DNA from: Phormidesmis sp. RL_2_1
Lineage (GTDB): Bacteria > Cyanobacteriota > Cyanobacteriia > Phormidesmidales > Phormidesmidaceae
Length of the DNA: 38,887 bases
Reading direction: 5' to 3'
Assembly: GCA_012033015.1 (NCBI GenBank)
Contig: JAAUPS010000017.1
Span: 1 to 38,887, forward strand
How positions within the stretch are numbered: the first letter of the stretch is position 1; every line of letters begins with the position of its first letter. The notes beneath the pieces were generated by a model, which saw only the letters and a program-made list of their open reading frames with translations, was not told the origin of the DNA and searched no databases. This document shows, piece after piece, positions 27,364 through 37,510 of this stretch. Made by a program: the position numbers and the translations under genes.

Positions 27364-29067
27364 ATGTCAATTCTTTCAGAGCAATCTGCTATATGGCCTG
27401 CCACCGATAACCCTACGAATCAATCTTTAGGGGAAGGTCAAGCCATGTCTTGCTTGCCAGAATCAAGGGTTGATCAGCACTTAGTCAATTTGATGTCTCA
27501 ACCGCTTACCGCCGCAGAGCGACAGCAGCAGAGTTTGCAGTTACTGTCTCAGCACGCTGCTTTACACAGTGGTGATCTCATCGCAGCGGCGGCTATTCTC
27601 ACGAGCACTGCCGCAGTTGCCCTAGCGGCGGATCGGGTGAGTTTTTGGCTGTATGTTGACAACTCAGCGCTCAACCAAGACGGGTTTCAGTGCTTGGATA
27701 GTTATGATCATGACCAACGCATCCATGTCAGCGGCACCATGCTCGCCATGGCTGACTATCCGATGTACTTTGAGACTTTGTGCGATCGCCCCCATCTCAG
27801 CATTGAAAATGTCGCCCAAGCAATCGAATCGATTCATCCCGTTAGCCCATTGGCTCAACAAAATCTGATCTTTCATCAGCCCGGTGCTTTCTTAGAACTG
27901 CCTGTGCGCTTACAGGGAAAAGTCGTCGGCATCCTGTGGTGGGAGCACACCTCAGCCCATCGATGGACACGCTTAGAGAAAACAGCGGCTCTATCAGTCT
28001 CGTTGCTCGCAGCAACAGCTATTGAAGCCCAGCGTCAGCAAGTTCTTTCGCTCTCGCTAGCGCATCATCAACGCCAGCTTAAGCGAGAGAGCATTGAGCG
28101 AGAGCAGGCTGAGCAAGCTTGGCAAGAAAGCCAACGGTTTATTCAAGGGATTATCGATGCCAGCACGAATATTTTGTATGTCGATAGCTTTGCAGATGGC
28201 AGCAATTTTTACATTAACCGCTGGATTAAAAACGTTTTGGGCTACGAACCCCATGAGGTGCAGCAGCTCGGGCCACAGTATTTGGAACAGCTTGTTCACG
28301 CAGATGAAAAAGCGCATATGGTCTCAGAGCGGCGCAAGCTAATGGCCATTAACGACGGTGAGGTCGTAGAAAATGAGTATCGCTTTCGCCATCGACAGGG
28401 GCATTGGCGCTGGCTGTTGTGCCGTGAAACCGTTTTTCAACGTGATTCGGCGGGCCATCCGAGTCAGGTGTTTGGCACGGCAACAGATATTACCAAACGC
28501 AAGCACGCGGAAGTGGCACTGAAGGAGTTCAATCAGGAGCTAGAGCGCTTGGCCAACATGGATGGCCTGACCCAGGTAGCTAATCGCCGTTCGTTTGATA
28601 AATATCTCAAGCAAGCATGGAAGGATGTGGGTTCTGGGCGAGCATCCCTATCGCTGATTCTGTGCGATATCGATTACTTTAAAAACTACAACGATACCTA
28701 TGGGCACCAGGCAGGTGATGTTTGCTTAAGGAAAGTAGCCCAAGCGATTGAGCGTGCTGTCAAGCGCAATAATGATTTGGTCGCTCGGTATGGCGGTGAA
28801 GAATTTGCAGTGGTGCTCCCCAATACCGATATGGCTGGAGTAGAAAAGGTAGCTGTGGACATTCAAAGAGAAATTAAGCAGCTAGATATTCCCCATAGCC
28901 GCTCAGAGGTTAGCGAATGTATCACGTTAAGTTTGGGCATTGCTGCCGTTACCTCAGCTAAGGATATTTATCCTGAAATGTTGATCGCAGCGGCTGACCA
29001 AGGGCTGTATCGCGCTAAGTATGAAGGGCGTGATCGCTTTTGCACAGGCACTTTAGAAACCCCCTAG
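27364..29067 (+). CDS. Diguanylate cyclase with GAF and PAS domains
   Basis: Makes the second messenger cyclic-di-GMP from two GTP. From ATG 27364 (567 residues): a GAF domain (about 45-225; RVSFWLYV, LELPVRLQGKVVGILWWEH) and a coiled-coil linker (about 230-255). A PAS/PAC domain follows (about 255-380; YRFRHRQGHWRWLLCRE, GTATDITKRKHAE), then a GGDEF domain (about 395-560). The active motif is GGEEF at about 477. RNND five residues before it matches the RxxD inhibitory I-site, so product feedback is likely. No membrane helix. A TTG at 27346 is a possible alternative start. The stop TAG lies inside a 14-bp tandem repeat. Confidence 0.9.
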   Translation: MSILSEQSAIWPATDNPTNQSLGEGQAMSCLPESRVDQHLVNLMSQPLTAAERQQQSLQLLSQHAALHSGDLIAAAAILTSTAAVALAADRVSFWLYVDNSALNQDGFQCLDSYDHDQRIHVSGTMLAMADYPMYFETLCDRPHLSIENVAQAIESIHPVSPLAQQNLIFHQPGAFLELPVRLQGKVVGILWWEHTSAHRWTRLEKTAALSVSLLAATAIEAQRQQVLSLSLAHHQRQLKRESIEREQAEQAWQESQRFIQGIIDASTNILYVDSFADGSNFYINRWIKNVLGYEPHEVQQLGPQYLEQLVHADEKAHMVSERRKLMAINDGEVVENEYRFRHRQGHWRWLLCRETVFQRDSAGHPSQVFGTATDITKRKHAEVALKEFNQELERLANMDGLTQVANRRSFDKYLKQAWKDVGSGRASLSLILCDIDYFKNYNDTYGHQAGDVCLRKVAQAIERAVKRNNDLVARYGGEEFAVVLPNTDMAGVEKVAVDIQREIKQLDIPHSRSEVSECITLSLGIAAVTSAKDIYPEMLIAAADQGLYRAKYEGRDRFCTGTLETP

Positions 29068-29091
29068 CGAGAACCCCCTAGCGAGAACCCC
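29058..29091. repeat. Tandem repeat, 14 bp x 2.4, over a stop codon
   Basis: AACCCCCTAGCGAG at 29058-29071 and 29072-29085, then AACCCC. The first copy contains the TAG stop of the cyclase gene (29065-29067); the second TAG falls in another frame. Confidence 0.92.
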
Positions 29092-29112
29092 ATAATGACC
29101 CCGCTAGCTGCT

Positions 29113-29164
29113 GTGAACCCATATACGTGAACCCATATACGTGAACCCATATACGTGAACCCAT
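29113..29164. repeat. Tandem repeat, 14 bp x 3.6
   Basis: GTGAACCCATATAC three times exactly plus a partial copy, in the gap before ybaK. Confidence 0.93.
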
Positions 29165-29172
29165 ACCCATAC

Positions 29173-29197
29173 ATATAGCAAAGTTAGGATGCATTCT
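29173..29197 (-). repeat. Second dispersed repeat, inverted copy
   Basis: Reverse complement of 43-67 with one mismatch in 25 bases. Confidence 0.7.
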
Positions 29198-29253
29198 TAA
29201 TTTGCCATACCTGTAGAAATTGAGGGTTGCTATGCTGTTTGAGCAGGCGTGAC

Positions 29254-29292
29254 GCTTGGAAGTGATGCTTGGAAGTGATGGTTGGAAGTGAT
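29254..29292 (+). repeat. Tandem repeat, 13 bp x 3, carrying the ybaK ribosome site
   Basis: GCTTGGAAGTGAT twice and GGTTGGAAGTGAT once. Each copy contains GGAAG followed by GTGAT. The last GGAAG is correctly spaced for the ATG at 29297. Confidence 0.9.
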
Positions 29293-29296
29293 GCTA

Positions 29297-29893
29297 ATGA
29301 AAACCAATGCTGCCCGCGCTTTGGACAGGTTAGAAATTGACTATGAGTTGCTGAGCTATGAGGTTGATCCTGCGGATTTGGTGGCAACTTCTACCGCTAA
29401 AAAGCTCGGGCTGCCTGCTGATCAGGTCTTTAAAACACTGGTGGTTGAAGGCGATCGCCATGGCGTTGCGCTGGCAGTGATACCGGGCAGTTACCGGCTA
29501 AATCTGAAGGCATTCGCTCGGCTGAGCGGCGATCGCAAAGTAGACACGGTTCCGCTAAAACAAGTCCAGCCGCTTACTGGTTATCGCCGCGGTGGGGTAA
29601 CGGCACTCGCCTGTAAAAAGCCGTATCGTGTTTTTGTAGATGAATGGGCACAGGTGTACGAGCGCATTGCCGTATCGGCTGGAATACGCGGACAAATGAT
29701 TTTGCTGGCTACAGCGGACTATGTAAAGGCAACCGATGCAGTCTTGGGCAATATTGCCAAGAAGAGATTGCTCAAGCAGAGATGGCCCCAGAAAAGACTG
29801 CTCAAGCAGAGTGACGTGCTATTTCTGAGCGGTCACGAATTGAGAGGTCAGTTTCGGATCACTGCTGCTACGATGGGGCGATTGAATCAATAG
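29297..29893 (+). CDS. ybaK: Aminoacyl-tRNA deacylase, YbaK/EbsC family
   Basis: YbaK proteins hydrolyse Cys-tRNA(Pro), clearing an error made by prolyl-tRNA synthetase. The 198 residues from ATG 29297 (MKTNAARALDRLEIDYELLS) include the conserved AKKLGLPADQVFKTLVV with the catalytic Lys, RGGVTALACKKPYRVFVDEWA and AVSAGIRGQMILLA. The core ends near residue 155. About 40 further residues follow, partly made by a 30-bp duplication (29761-29811) that gives KRLLKQ twice, which the usual 155-165-residue protein lacks. It directly precedes proS, 118 bases away, fitting its job. ATG 29297 is chosen for the GGAAG spacing; ATG 29291 is also possible. Confidence 0.88.
   Translation: MKTNAARALDRLEIDYELLSYEVDPADLVATSTAKKLGLPADQVFKTLVVEGDRHGVALAVIPGSYRLNLKAFARLSGDRKVDTVPLKQVQPLTGYRRGGVTALACKKPYRVFVDEWAQVYERIAVSAGIRGQMILLATADYVKATDAVLGNIAKKRLLKQRWPQKRLLKQSDVLFLSGHELRGQFRITAATMGRLNQ
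29761..29811 (+). repeat. In-frame 30-bp partial duplication in ybaK
   Basis: A 21-base segment (29761-29781) recurs at 29791-29811 with two changes and a period of 30 bases, encoding KRLLKQ twice. Confidence 0.8.
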
Positions 29894-30011
29894 CTGACAT
29901 ATTTCTCGTGGCCTGATGCTTTAGACTTATTGGGTATTTGATGGTGCCAAACAGGCAAAGTGTTTGGCTGAAATCATCCTACTCTCCTCGTTTTAAGGAA
30001 AGCTCAGGCCT

Positions 30012-31818
30012 ATGCGACTGTCTCAGATGCTGTTTGTCACCCTGAGAGAAGATCCGGCAGAAGCGGAAATTCCCAGCCATAAACTGTTGCTGCGGGCGGG
30101 CTATATGCGTCGGATTTCGAGTGGGCTGTATGCCTACTTGCCGCTGTTGCTACGGGTGCTCAATAAAATATCGAACATTGTGCGCGAAGAAATGAATGCG
30201 ACGGGCGCGCAGGAGTGTTTGTTACCCCAGCTTCAGCCTGCTTCGCTGTGGCAGGAGTCGGGCCGGTGGGATACCTACACGAAAGCAGAGGGGATTATGT
30301 TCACCCTAGGCGATCGCCGTCAGCAAGAATTGGCCCTAGGGCCAACCCATGAGGAAGTGATTACTGCGATCGCCCGCGACACTATCCGCTCTTACAAGCA
30401 GTTACCGCTACACCTGTACCAAATTCAAACCAAGTTTCGCGACGAAATTCGCCCGCGCTTTGGCCTGCTGCGCGGACGCGAATTCATTATGAAAGATGGC
30501 TATTCTTTCCATCCTGATGGGGCCAGCCTAAAGCAGACCTACGACGAAATGTATGTGGCTTACAGCAATATTTTGCGCCGTAGCGGGCTGGCATTTCGGG
30601 CCGTTGAGGCTGACTCGGGCGCGATCGGGGGCTCTGGCTCCACCGAATTTATGGTGCTAGCTGAGGCTGGTGAAGATGAGGTGCTGTACACCGCAGACGG
30701 AAAATATGCTGCTAACGTCGAAAAAGCCGTTTCGTTACCGCCTGTAGCTGAGGTTTCGCCATTTACGACATATCAAAAGCTCGATACGCCGAATACGGCG
30801 ACCATTGCGACAATGGTGGATTTTTTGAACTGTTCCCCGACCCAGGTGGTCAAAGACGTGTTGTACCAGGTGAGCTTTGACAACGGGCGGCAGGTGCTGG
30901 TGATTGTGAGCATTCGCGGTGATCAAGAGGTCAATGAAACCAAGCTGCAAAACGCCCTGACTGATTTGGCGGGTAGCTATGGGGCTACTACGGTTTTGGC
31001 TTTAGAGGTGCCGGATGCAGAAGCGCAGGCAAAATGGGCGACTAAGCCTCTGCCCTTGGGCTATATCGCTCCGAATTTAAGCGATGAGTTTATTGGCAAG
31101 GTGGAAAATTTGGAGCCGAATTTTTACGCTTGGTCGATCAAACGGCTGTAGGGCTCAAGAATTTTGCCACGGGTTCGAATGAAAGCGGGTGCCATGTGGT
31201 GGGCGCTAACTGGGGCAAAGAGTTTGATTTGCCCCAGCAGGTGCTAGATGTGCGCATGGCGATGGCGGGTGATCGGGCTGTGCACGATCCGAGCCAGATT
31301 ATTCAAACTGCTAGGGGTATTGAAATTGGCCATATTTTCCAGCTAGGAAGTAAGTATTCCAAGGCGTTAGGGGCTACTTATACCAGTGAGCAGGGCCAAG
31401 AAGTACCGTTGGAGATGGGCTGCTATGGCGTGGGGGTTTCGCGCTTGGCACAGGCGGCGGTGGAGCAGTCGTACGATCAAAATGGCATTATTTGGCCGGT
31501 GCGATCGCACCCTACCACGCCATTGTGGTGGTACCTAACATTGGCGATGATGAGCAAATGGCGGCGGCTGAAAAGCTTTATAGCGAGCTGAATGCAGCGG
31601 GCGTAGAAACGTTGCTCGATGATCGCAAAGAGCGGGCCGGGGTGAAATTTAAAGATGCCGAGCTGATTGGTATTCCGTTTCGGATTGTGACTGGGCGATC
31701 GCTCAAGTCAGGCCAAGTCGAAATTGTCAAACGCGCTGATGGCGCAGCGACAGAGATGGCCCTAGAGGATGTCGTTAGCACCCTCAAAAATGGGTTGAAG
31801 AAGCCCTCAGTTAGGTAA
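30012..31818 (+). pseudogene. proS: Prolyl-tRNA synthetase, two frameshifts
   Basis: Charges tRNA-Pro; an essential enzyme. Class II motif 2 ([20 protein letters not shown]) comes before an INS editing domain (about 225-395; [13 protein letters not shown]). Motif 3 ([18 protein letters not shown]) and the anticodon-binding domain (APYHAIVVV) follow. The first break is at the T run 31121-31125: one more T gives [19 protein letters not shown]. The second is at about 31499-31501, just before a GCGATCGC: one more G gives [14 protein letters not shown]. With both, the protein is 602 residues, a normal length. Since the cell cannot lose ProS and no second copy is seen, missing bases in the sequence are the best explanation. 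Confidence 0.9.
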
Positions 31819-31843
31819 ACCCGATTTAGTCAAAACAGCTTAA

Positions 31844-32665
31844 ATGGAATTTATTACCGTTGTTCTTTCTAGTTTGCTGCTGCTGATTTCGCCGATTGGC
31901 ATGGTGATCGATCAGGTGGCTGAAGATGCTATTCGCGATCGCGTGGCCGCTGTAGAAAGCATTGATGTGCGTGTCGATAATGGCTCTTCGCTCAATCTAT
32001 TGCAGGGCCGGGTTGATCGCGTACGCATTGCCACCCGTGGGCTCTCTCCGGTGCCGGGGCTGCGCATTGCCGTTGCCGAGCTAGAAACTGACCCGATTGA
32101 TTTAGCCTTTGCCAGCTTGCGCCAAGGCGAGGTCGTGCTCGATGCACCTTTGCAAGGTGCCGTTCGCCTGGTGCTTAATGATGCAGATGTCAGTCGTTTT
32201 TTGGCCTCGCCCTATGTGCAAGAACAACTGGCCATGCTGAAAATTGGCTCCCTCAATCAGGCACAGGCGCGCGAGCGCGAGCGCTACAAAATCAAAAATC
32301 CGGCAATTGAGTTTTGGCGGACGATCGTCTCAAGCTCACTGTGGAGCTAGAAGATTTGGTTCAAAACGGTAATTTGCTAATAGAAGCCGAAACCGGGCTG
32401 AGTATTTCAGCGGGCGATCGCCTGATGCTTGTAGATCCGGTGATTACCGCCGATGGCGTCCCGGTCGCGCCGATGCTTTTTAGTCAGCCCCTCGAGAAAT
32501 ATCAACCAGCAGCTCAGCCTCAGCCGACTCGAAGCCAGCGGCATCACCGCCCGCGCCCTCAACTTTGCCATCGAACCTGGCACCCTAGAACTTGCCCTGT
32601 GGGTACGCATAGATCCCAGTGTGACCGCGCCGAATGTGGCAACAGCCCCTGAAGGCAGCCCCTGA
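31844..32665 (+). pseudogene. DUF2993 (LmeA-like) phospholipid-binding protein, two compensating frameshifts
   Basis: After repair, 273 residues. A hydrophobic N-terminus (MEFITVVLSSLLLLISPIGM) acts as signal or anchor. A repeated beta region typical of DUF2993 follows (VAAVESIDVRVDN, LLQGRVDRVRIATRGL, DRLKLTVELED), ending with ARALNFAIEPGTLELALWVR. DUF2993/LmeA proteins bind membrane lipids outside the cytoplasm. One T is missing at 32312-32315 (FLADDRLKL restored) and one A is extra at 32497-32499 (LENINQQLSLSRLEASG restored). The stop TGA 32663-32665 sits in a 13-bp tandem repeat. The gene starts 25 bases after proS and probably shares its transcript. Confidence 0.75.
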
Positions 32666-32694
32666 AGGCAGCCCCTGAAGGCAGCCCCTGAAAG
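32643..32694. repeat. Tandem repeat, 13 bp x 4, over a stop codon
   Basis: CAGCCCCTGAAGG four times (last copy one change). The second copy contains the TGA stop of the DUF2993 gene. The third and fourth copies place TGA 13 and 26 bases on, covering the other two frames. Confidence 0.95.
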
Positions 32695-32799
32695 CAGTTT
32701 AAGCAACCTTTGAAGAGCTATATCGAGACCTGATTCACTCGACAGAAGCTATAGCCATAACCAGTGGCTTTCTATTCCTGTTTTACGGGGTTGATATTT

Positions 32800-35700
32800 C
32801 TACAGGGTTGATATTTGCGTCGATAGGCCCGCTTCGATTTGGCCTTCGGCGGCGTGGGCGATCGCCCTTAGCCCATCCACTCTGGCCTCACTTGCCCCTT
32901 GCCAAAGTCCTCGCTGATGGGCCTCTAGCAGTCGCTCAGCCATGTCCCTTAGCGCCCAAGGATTCGACTTTTCAATCAACTGACGAACCTGTAAATCGAA
33001 TACATAAGCATCGGCTACCCCTTCGTACATATGGTTTTCAACGCAGCCGGTGGTGGCATCGTAGGCAAATAAATAGTCCACAGTAGCAGCCATTTCAAAC
33101 GCGCCTTTGTAGCCGTGACGCATCACACCCGCTATCCATTTGGGGTTGATAACCCGTGAACGATAGACGCGGGCAATTTCGGCTTTGAGCGATCGCACCT
33201 GTGGATTTTCGGGCACCGCATTATCGCCAAAGTAAGTCACAGGCGCTGCCCCCCTTTGCGACTTTACCGCTGCCGTTAGCCCCCCTTGAAACTGATAATA
33301 ATCATCAGAATCCAGCAAATCATGTTCGCGGTTGTCTTGATTTTGGAGCACAATTTCCATTTGAGCCAAGCGCTGGTTAAACGCTTCAGGGCGCTATGGC
33401 CATCGGGCATACCGCCCTTGGTCGCTGTGTAGGCATAGCCACTCCAGTTGATGTAGGCACGTGCCAAATCAGCGTCACTTTCCCAGTTTTGCGCCTCGAT
33501 GAGGCCCTGCAATCCGGCCCCGTAGGCACCGGGTTTGGAGCCAAAAATGCGATAGCGCGATCGCGCCCTACTCTGCTTATCACCTAGCCCCTTTTTTTGC
33601 CAATCGGCAAAATCGGCTTGCACATGGGCGGCCAGTGGATTTTGCTCAGCCGGTTCAGCCAAAGCCGCAACAGCGTTCACCGCTTGGTCAAACAGCGCAA
33701 TCAGATTGGGAAAGGCGTCGCGAAAAAAGCCGGAAATGCGCAAAGTGACATCAACCCTAGGGCGGCCTAGCAGGGAAACCGGCAAAATTTCAAAATCAAC
33801 CACGCGGCGGCTCGGGCCATCCCACACGGGCCGAACGCCCAAGAGTGCCAGAGCTTGCGCCATATCATCGCCGCCCGTACGCATTGCAGCCGTCCCCCAC
33901 ATCGAAAGGCCCAGCGTTTTGGGATAGTCGCCATGGGCCTGAGCATAGTCTTCAATCAAAATTTCAGCCGCTTTACGGCCCACATCCCAAGCACTTTCGG
34001 TTGGCATGGCCCGCATATCGACTGAATAAAAATTGCGGCCTGTAGGCAGCACCTCAGGGCGATTGCGCGTCGGTGCGCCAGCAGGGCCGCTAGGCACATA
34101 GCCGCCATTTAGCCCGTGCAACAAATTTTTAATTTCATCGCTAGTGAGCCGCAGGTTGGGCAATAGGGTTTGGCCAATCCAATTCAGCACAGTTTGTAGG
34201 GCTGCAGAGTCAGCCTTGCTCGCTAAGTCGAGAGGTGTCTTTTGGGCGCACTGATGCTCAACGCATTCAGCCGCAAATGCTTCGATGCATCAACCACATC
34301 TCCCACCGTGCGGCACCCACTCAATCGAGGATGATTCCCTTGATAGGGCTGATGCATTTCGGCAGTGAGCGGATCAATCTCCAAGTTCCAAGCGGCGGCG
34401 ATGGCCCGACTCAACCCCCTATGTTCGGCATTCGGATGACGCGCTATGGCCACCACCAAATCCCTTAACGCTCTGCCTTCAGGGCATTGACCATAAATAT
34501 GTAGCCCCTCTCGAATTTGAGCTTCTTTGAGTTCACAGAGGTAGCCATCAATTTGAGGCAGCCAAGTCTGTAGTTCCTGATTCGGCATATTCAATTCGAG
34601 ATCTTGCTGGAGTTGAGTTGATGTCAGCAACTGAAGAATCTTCTCGGCAATGAGGGGTAAACGAGTAGGGTCGAGGTTTTGGGCTTCATAGTATTCATCG
34701 ACCAGGTTTTCTAGCTGTTGTAAGGGGCCATACAGTTCGGCGCGGGTCATTGGTGGGGTGAGGTGATCGAGAATGACGGCTTGCGATCGCCTTTTGGCCT
34801 GAGCCCCTTCGCCTGGATCGTTCACAATAAAGGGATAAAAGTGAGGCATAGGGCCAAAGGCAACTTCTGGGTAACAGGTCTCGGTCAAGGCGATGCCTTT
34901 TCCGGGCAGCCATTCAAGATTGCCATGTTTGCCCACATGGACAATGGCATCTGCAGCAAAATGCTCGCGCAGCCAGTGGTAAAAGCCCAAGTAGCGATGG
35001 GTCGGCTCTAAGTCAGGGGCGTGATAATTCAAACTGGGATCGAGGTCATAGCCCCGACTGGGCTGAATGCCGACAAAGACATTGCCCAACTGCATTCCGG
35101 CAATCGGGAGTGCAGTGGTTGACGGCTGCTCTTGTGTTGACGAGCCATCCTGTTGCCACTCGTCATCGACGGTGCCCAGCGCTGGGTCATCTTTTGTTTG
35201 ACGGCTGGCGGCAGCTTGTCAAAAAATTGTTGATAGTCACTGATGCTCAGCGTCTGGTTGGTTGGTCTTAGGCCATAGCTTTCTAGATCGTTGGTCACCC
35301 CTCGGGCAAGCTGCGCCATTAGCTCATCGCCCGTCTCAGGGCACGATGTGACGTGGTAACCGGCTGTTTGCAGCGCCTGTAAAATTTTGATGCAGCTCGC
35401 TGGGGTATCGAGGCCAACGCCATTGGCCATGCGGCCATCTCGATTGGGATAGTTCGCTAAGACCAGGGCAATTTTGCGCTCGGCGGGCGGCGTGCGCCGT
35501 AGCCGTAGCCAACGGGCAGCCAAATCTGCCACAAAATTGATCCGATCGCCCTCTGGCTGATACATCACCACATCTGTCTGCAGCCCTAGCACCGCAGCAC
35601 TTGGCGCTGACGTCTGCGGCTCCCCAGCCGATTGAGCGGCTTTCGGCTCATCAGCCGACTGGGCGGCCTTAAAAGAGACCGCTCGGGTAATGATACGGCC

Positions 35701-36975
35701 ATCTACTTCGGGCAAAGCCACGTTCATGGCAATGTCTCTGGGGGTAAGTCCTTGGGCATGACTGTGCCAATGCTGCTGCGGACTGCTACTGCAAATGGCT
35801 TGTAAGACAGGCACATCTAGCGCTTTCCATAGGTTAAAGGTTCTGTCAAAAGGTTTTTCGGCAGAGGCTGTAGCGCCAGCAAGTGGCGCGATCGCAAAGC
35901 TTGTGGTGTTAATCAGTAATTCAACAGGCTGTTCGGCATCTGATTGGCAAATTTCAACGAGCGATCGCTGAATATCGGCTTCTTTGAGTGACGAGACATA
36001 AATCGGCACCGGCATCAACTGCCGCTGCATTAAAGCAGTAGACAACGCATCAATAACTTTCGTATTGCCTGCCAAATAATGCGCCCGATAAAAAAGAATG
36101 CCAACCTTGGCCTTGGCCTGATTTGTATTTGCCTTTAAGGAAGAGGATTCAAAAACCTGATAAGCAGACGGATAGTCTCTTAATATTTGTTCACCTTTAG
36201 ATTTGTTTTGGTCTTTGTTTGAAGACGCGCTTTGGGATGTTTTAAATGGCGGATATTGCCTTGGCAATGGCTGAGATTTAGCCCTTATTTCTGACCGTAT
36301 TTCCTGATTTAAAGTAGGCTCTACAGTTGTCTGTAACTCTTTAATTTGTTTTGAATTTGCGCCGAAGTTGGTGTGGGTATTCTGCGCTGTTTCAGACTGG
36401 CTCTGTCGGGTAGGCAAGCCTGTTTCGCTAGCATAAATACCTATTTTAGGAATAGGCTTTGGCTCAGGTGGATGGTAATGGGTCGCGAGGGTGCGATCGC
36501 TCGCATACAGCAACCCATTAGCTAAATTATCAATGCCGCCTTCGGTGAAATATCGCCAGAGCTGATTGACAACCGCTAGGGGCACCGTTGAATGGCCCAT
36601 CAGATCCAAATCAGGTCGATCATCACCGGGCATTATCACCAATGCAGCACCCGTTTCATCGGCAACAGCCTTCACCACTTCGATCCCATAAGACCAATAG
36701 GCCCTGCCGCCCAATACCCTGACAATTATCAGCTTGGCCTGGTTTAAGACACTCTCTGCATAGGTATCAATTGTGAGCTGTTGCTGAAGCTGCAGGAGGT
36801 TAACGCAGCGAATATCGCTGAAGGTTTGAGGAAGCTGAACAAGGGCTTGATTTAACGCTGAAATGTCGGTATCAGCCGCTGTTAACACAATAATTGGAGC
36901 AGGTGTTTGTTCAATGAAAACGACTCCTTCTGCGGTTGCGTCCCATCCACCCGGAGTGGCTGCTAATCGATGCAT
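32800..36975 (-). pseudogene. cobN: Cobaltochelatase subunit CobN, three frameshifts
   Basis: The large subunit of the ATP-dependent chelatase that inserts cobalt into the corrin ring for vitamin B12. ATG 36975 begins MHRLAATPGGWDATAEGVVF, the CobN start rather than that of ChlH. Typical blocks include PGDDRPDLDLMGHSTVPLAV, HVGKHGNLEWLPGKGIALTE, WDVGRKAAEILIEDYAQAHG and DYLFAYDATTGCVENHMYEG. Breaks lie at a C run 35175-35177 (restores WGTVDDEWQQDGS), a T run 34240-34243 (restores PKKTPLDLASKADS) and an A run 33379-33381 (restores LKRFNQRLAQMEIV). Each needs one added base; the product is then 1392 residues. A low-complexity insert of about 90 residues near position 205 and a 27-bp in-frame duplication (35617-35670) are unusual. 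No other B12 gene is nearby. Confidence 0.85.
35617..35670 (-). repeat. In-frame 27-bp duplication in cobN
   Basis: Two units of 27 bases encode KAAQSADEP and KAAQSAGEP in tandem. Confidence 0.88.
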
Positions 36976-37510
36976 AAATCCAGACAAATATAAAAGAACT
37001 ATTGGGATAATCACCAATCGTGAAAAACGGGCGCTACTATCAAAGCTGTAAAAGACAGCTCTCGATAAAAAACATTCGGAACCCGTTTCTTATCCCTGTT
37101 TTTTGGGTCAATCAGCCTCAGCTAATCACTGTTGAAATACCGTTGCCGATGCTATCTTCAGATATTTTGAGAGGCTGGATGATTTATTTGTCAAAATATT
37201 AAACAAAATATTAAATATTTCCTTAGATTGCCTAAGCCTGAGACCGACCTTTGCTAACGCTAAATACTCACTTGGTAGAGATAGTGACTGACAGAGCAAG
37301 GCTGATCAAAACGGTCTGATTTATTGACTGATTTATTGACTGCTGATGTGCACTTTTTAAGGGGCAATTTGAAGCAAAAATAAAGAATAAAAAGTAAAGA
37401 ACAAATATAAAGAATAAATATAAGGTATTTATTTTCAGAACATTTATTTTCAGAGCATTTGTGCCTAGCAAGCCATTAAGATCTTTTCCCTCCTTTTGTA
37501 ACGCCTGATA
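36976..37510. other. AT-rich divergent region between cobN and the CikA-like gene
   Basis: 535 bases, strongly AT-rich from about 37150 to 37500, with small duplications (12 bp x 2 at 37316-37339; a 12-bp AAAATATTAAAC-type pair near 37191-37214). It should hold both promoters. A cobalamin riboswitch was looked for and not found. A possible 91-residue minus-strand frame (37268-37543) is low-complexity and overlaps the start of the next gene; not accepted. Confidence 0.5.

Noticed and set aside
36975-37017. CobN start at 37017
   Set aside because: It adds 14 hydrophobic residues before the family start MHRLAATPGGW; ATG 36975 fits the family.
36976-37510. Cobalamin riboswitch upstream of cobN
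   Set aside because: No B12-box-like GCCACTG or its complement and no matching conserved core found on the minus strand.
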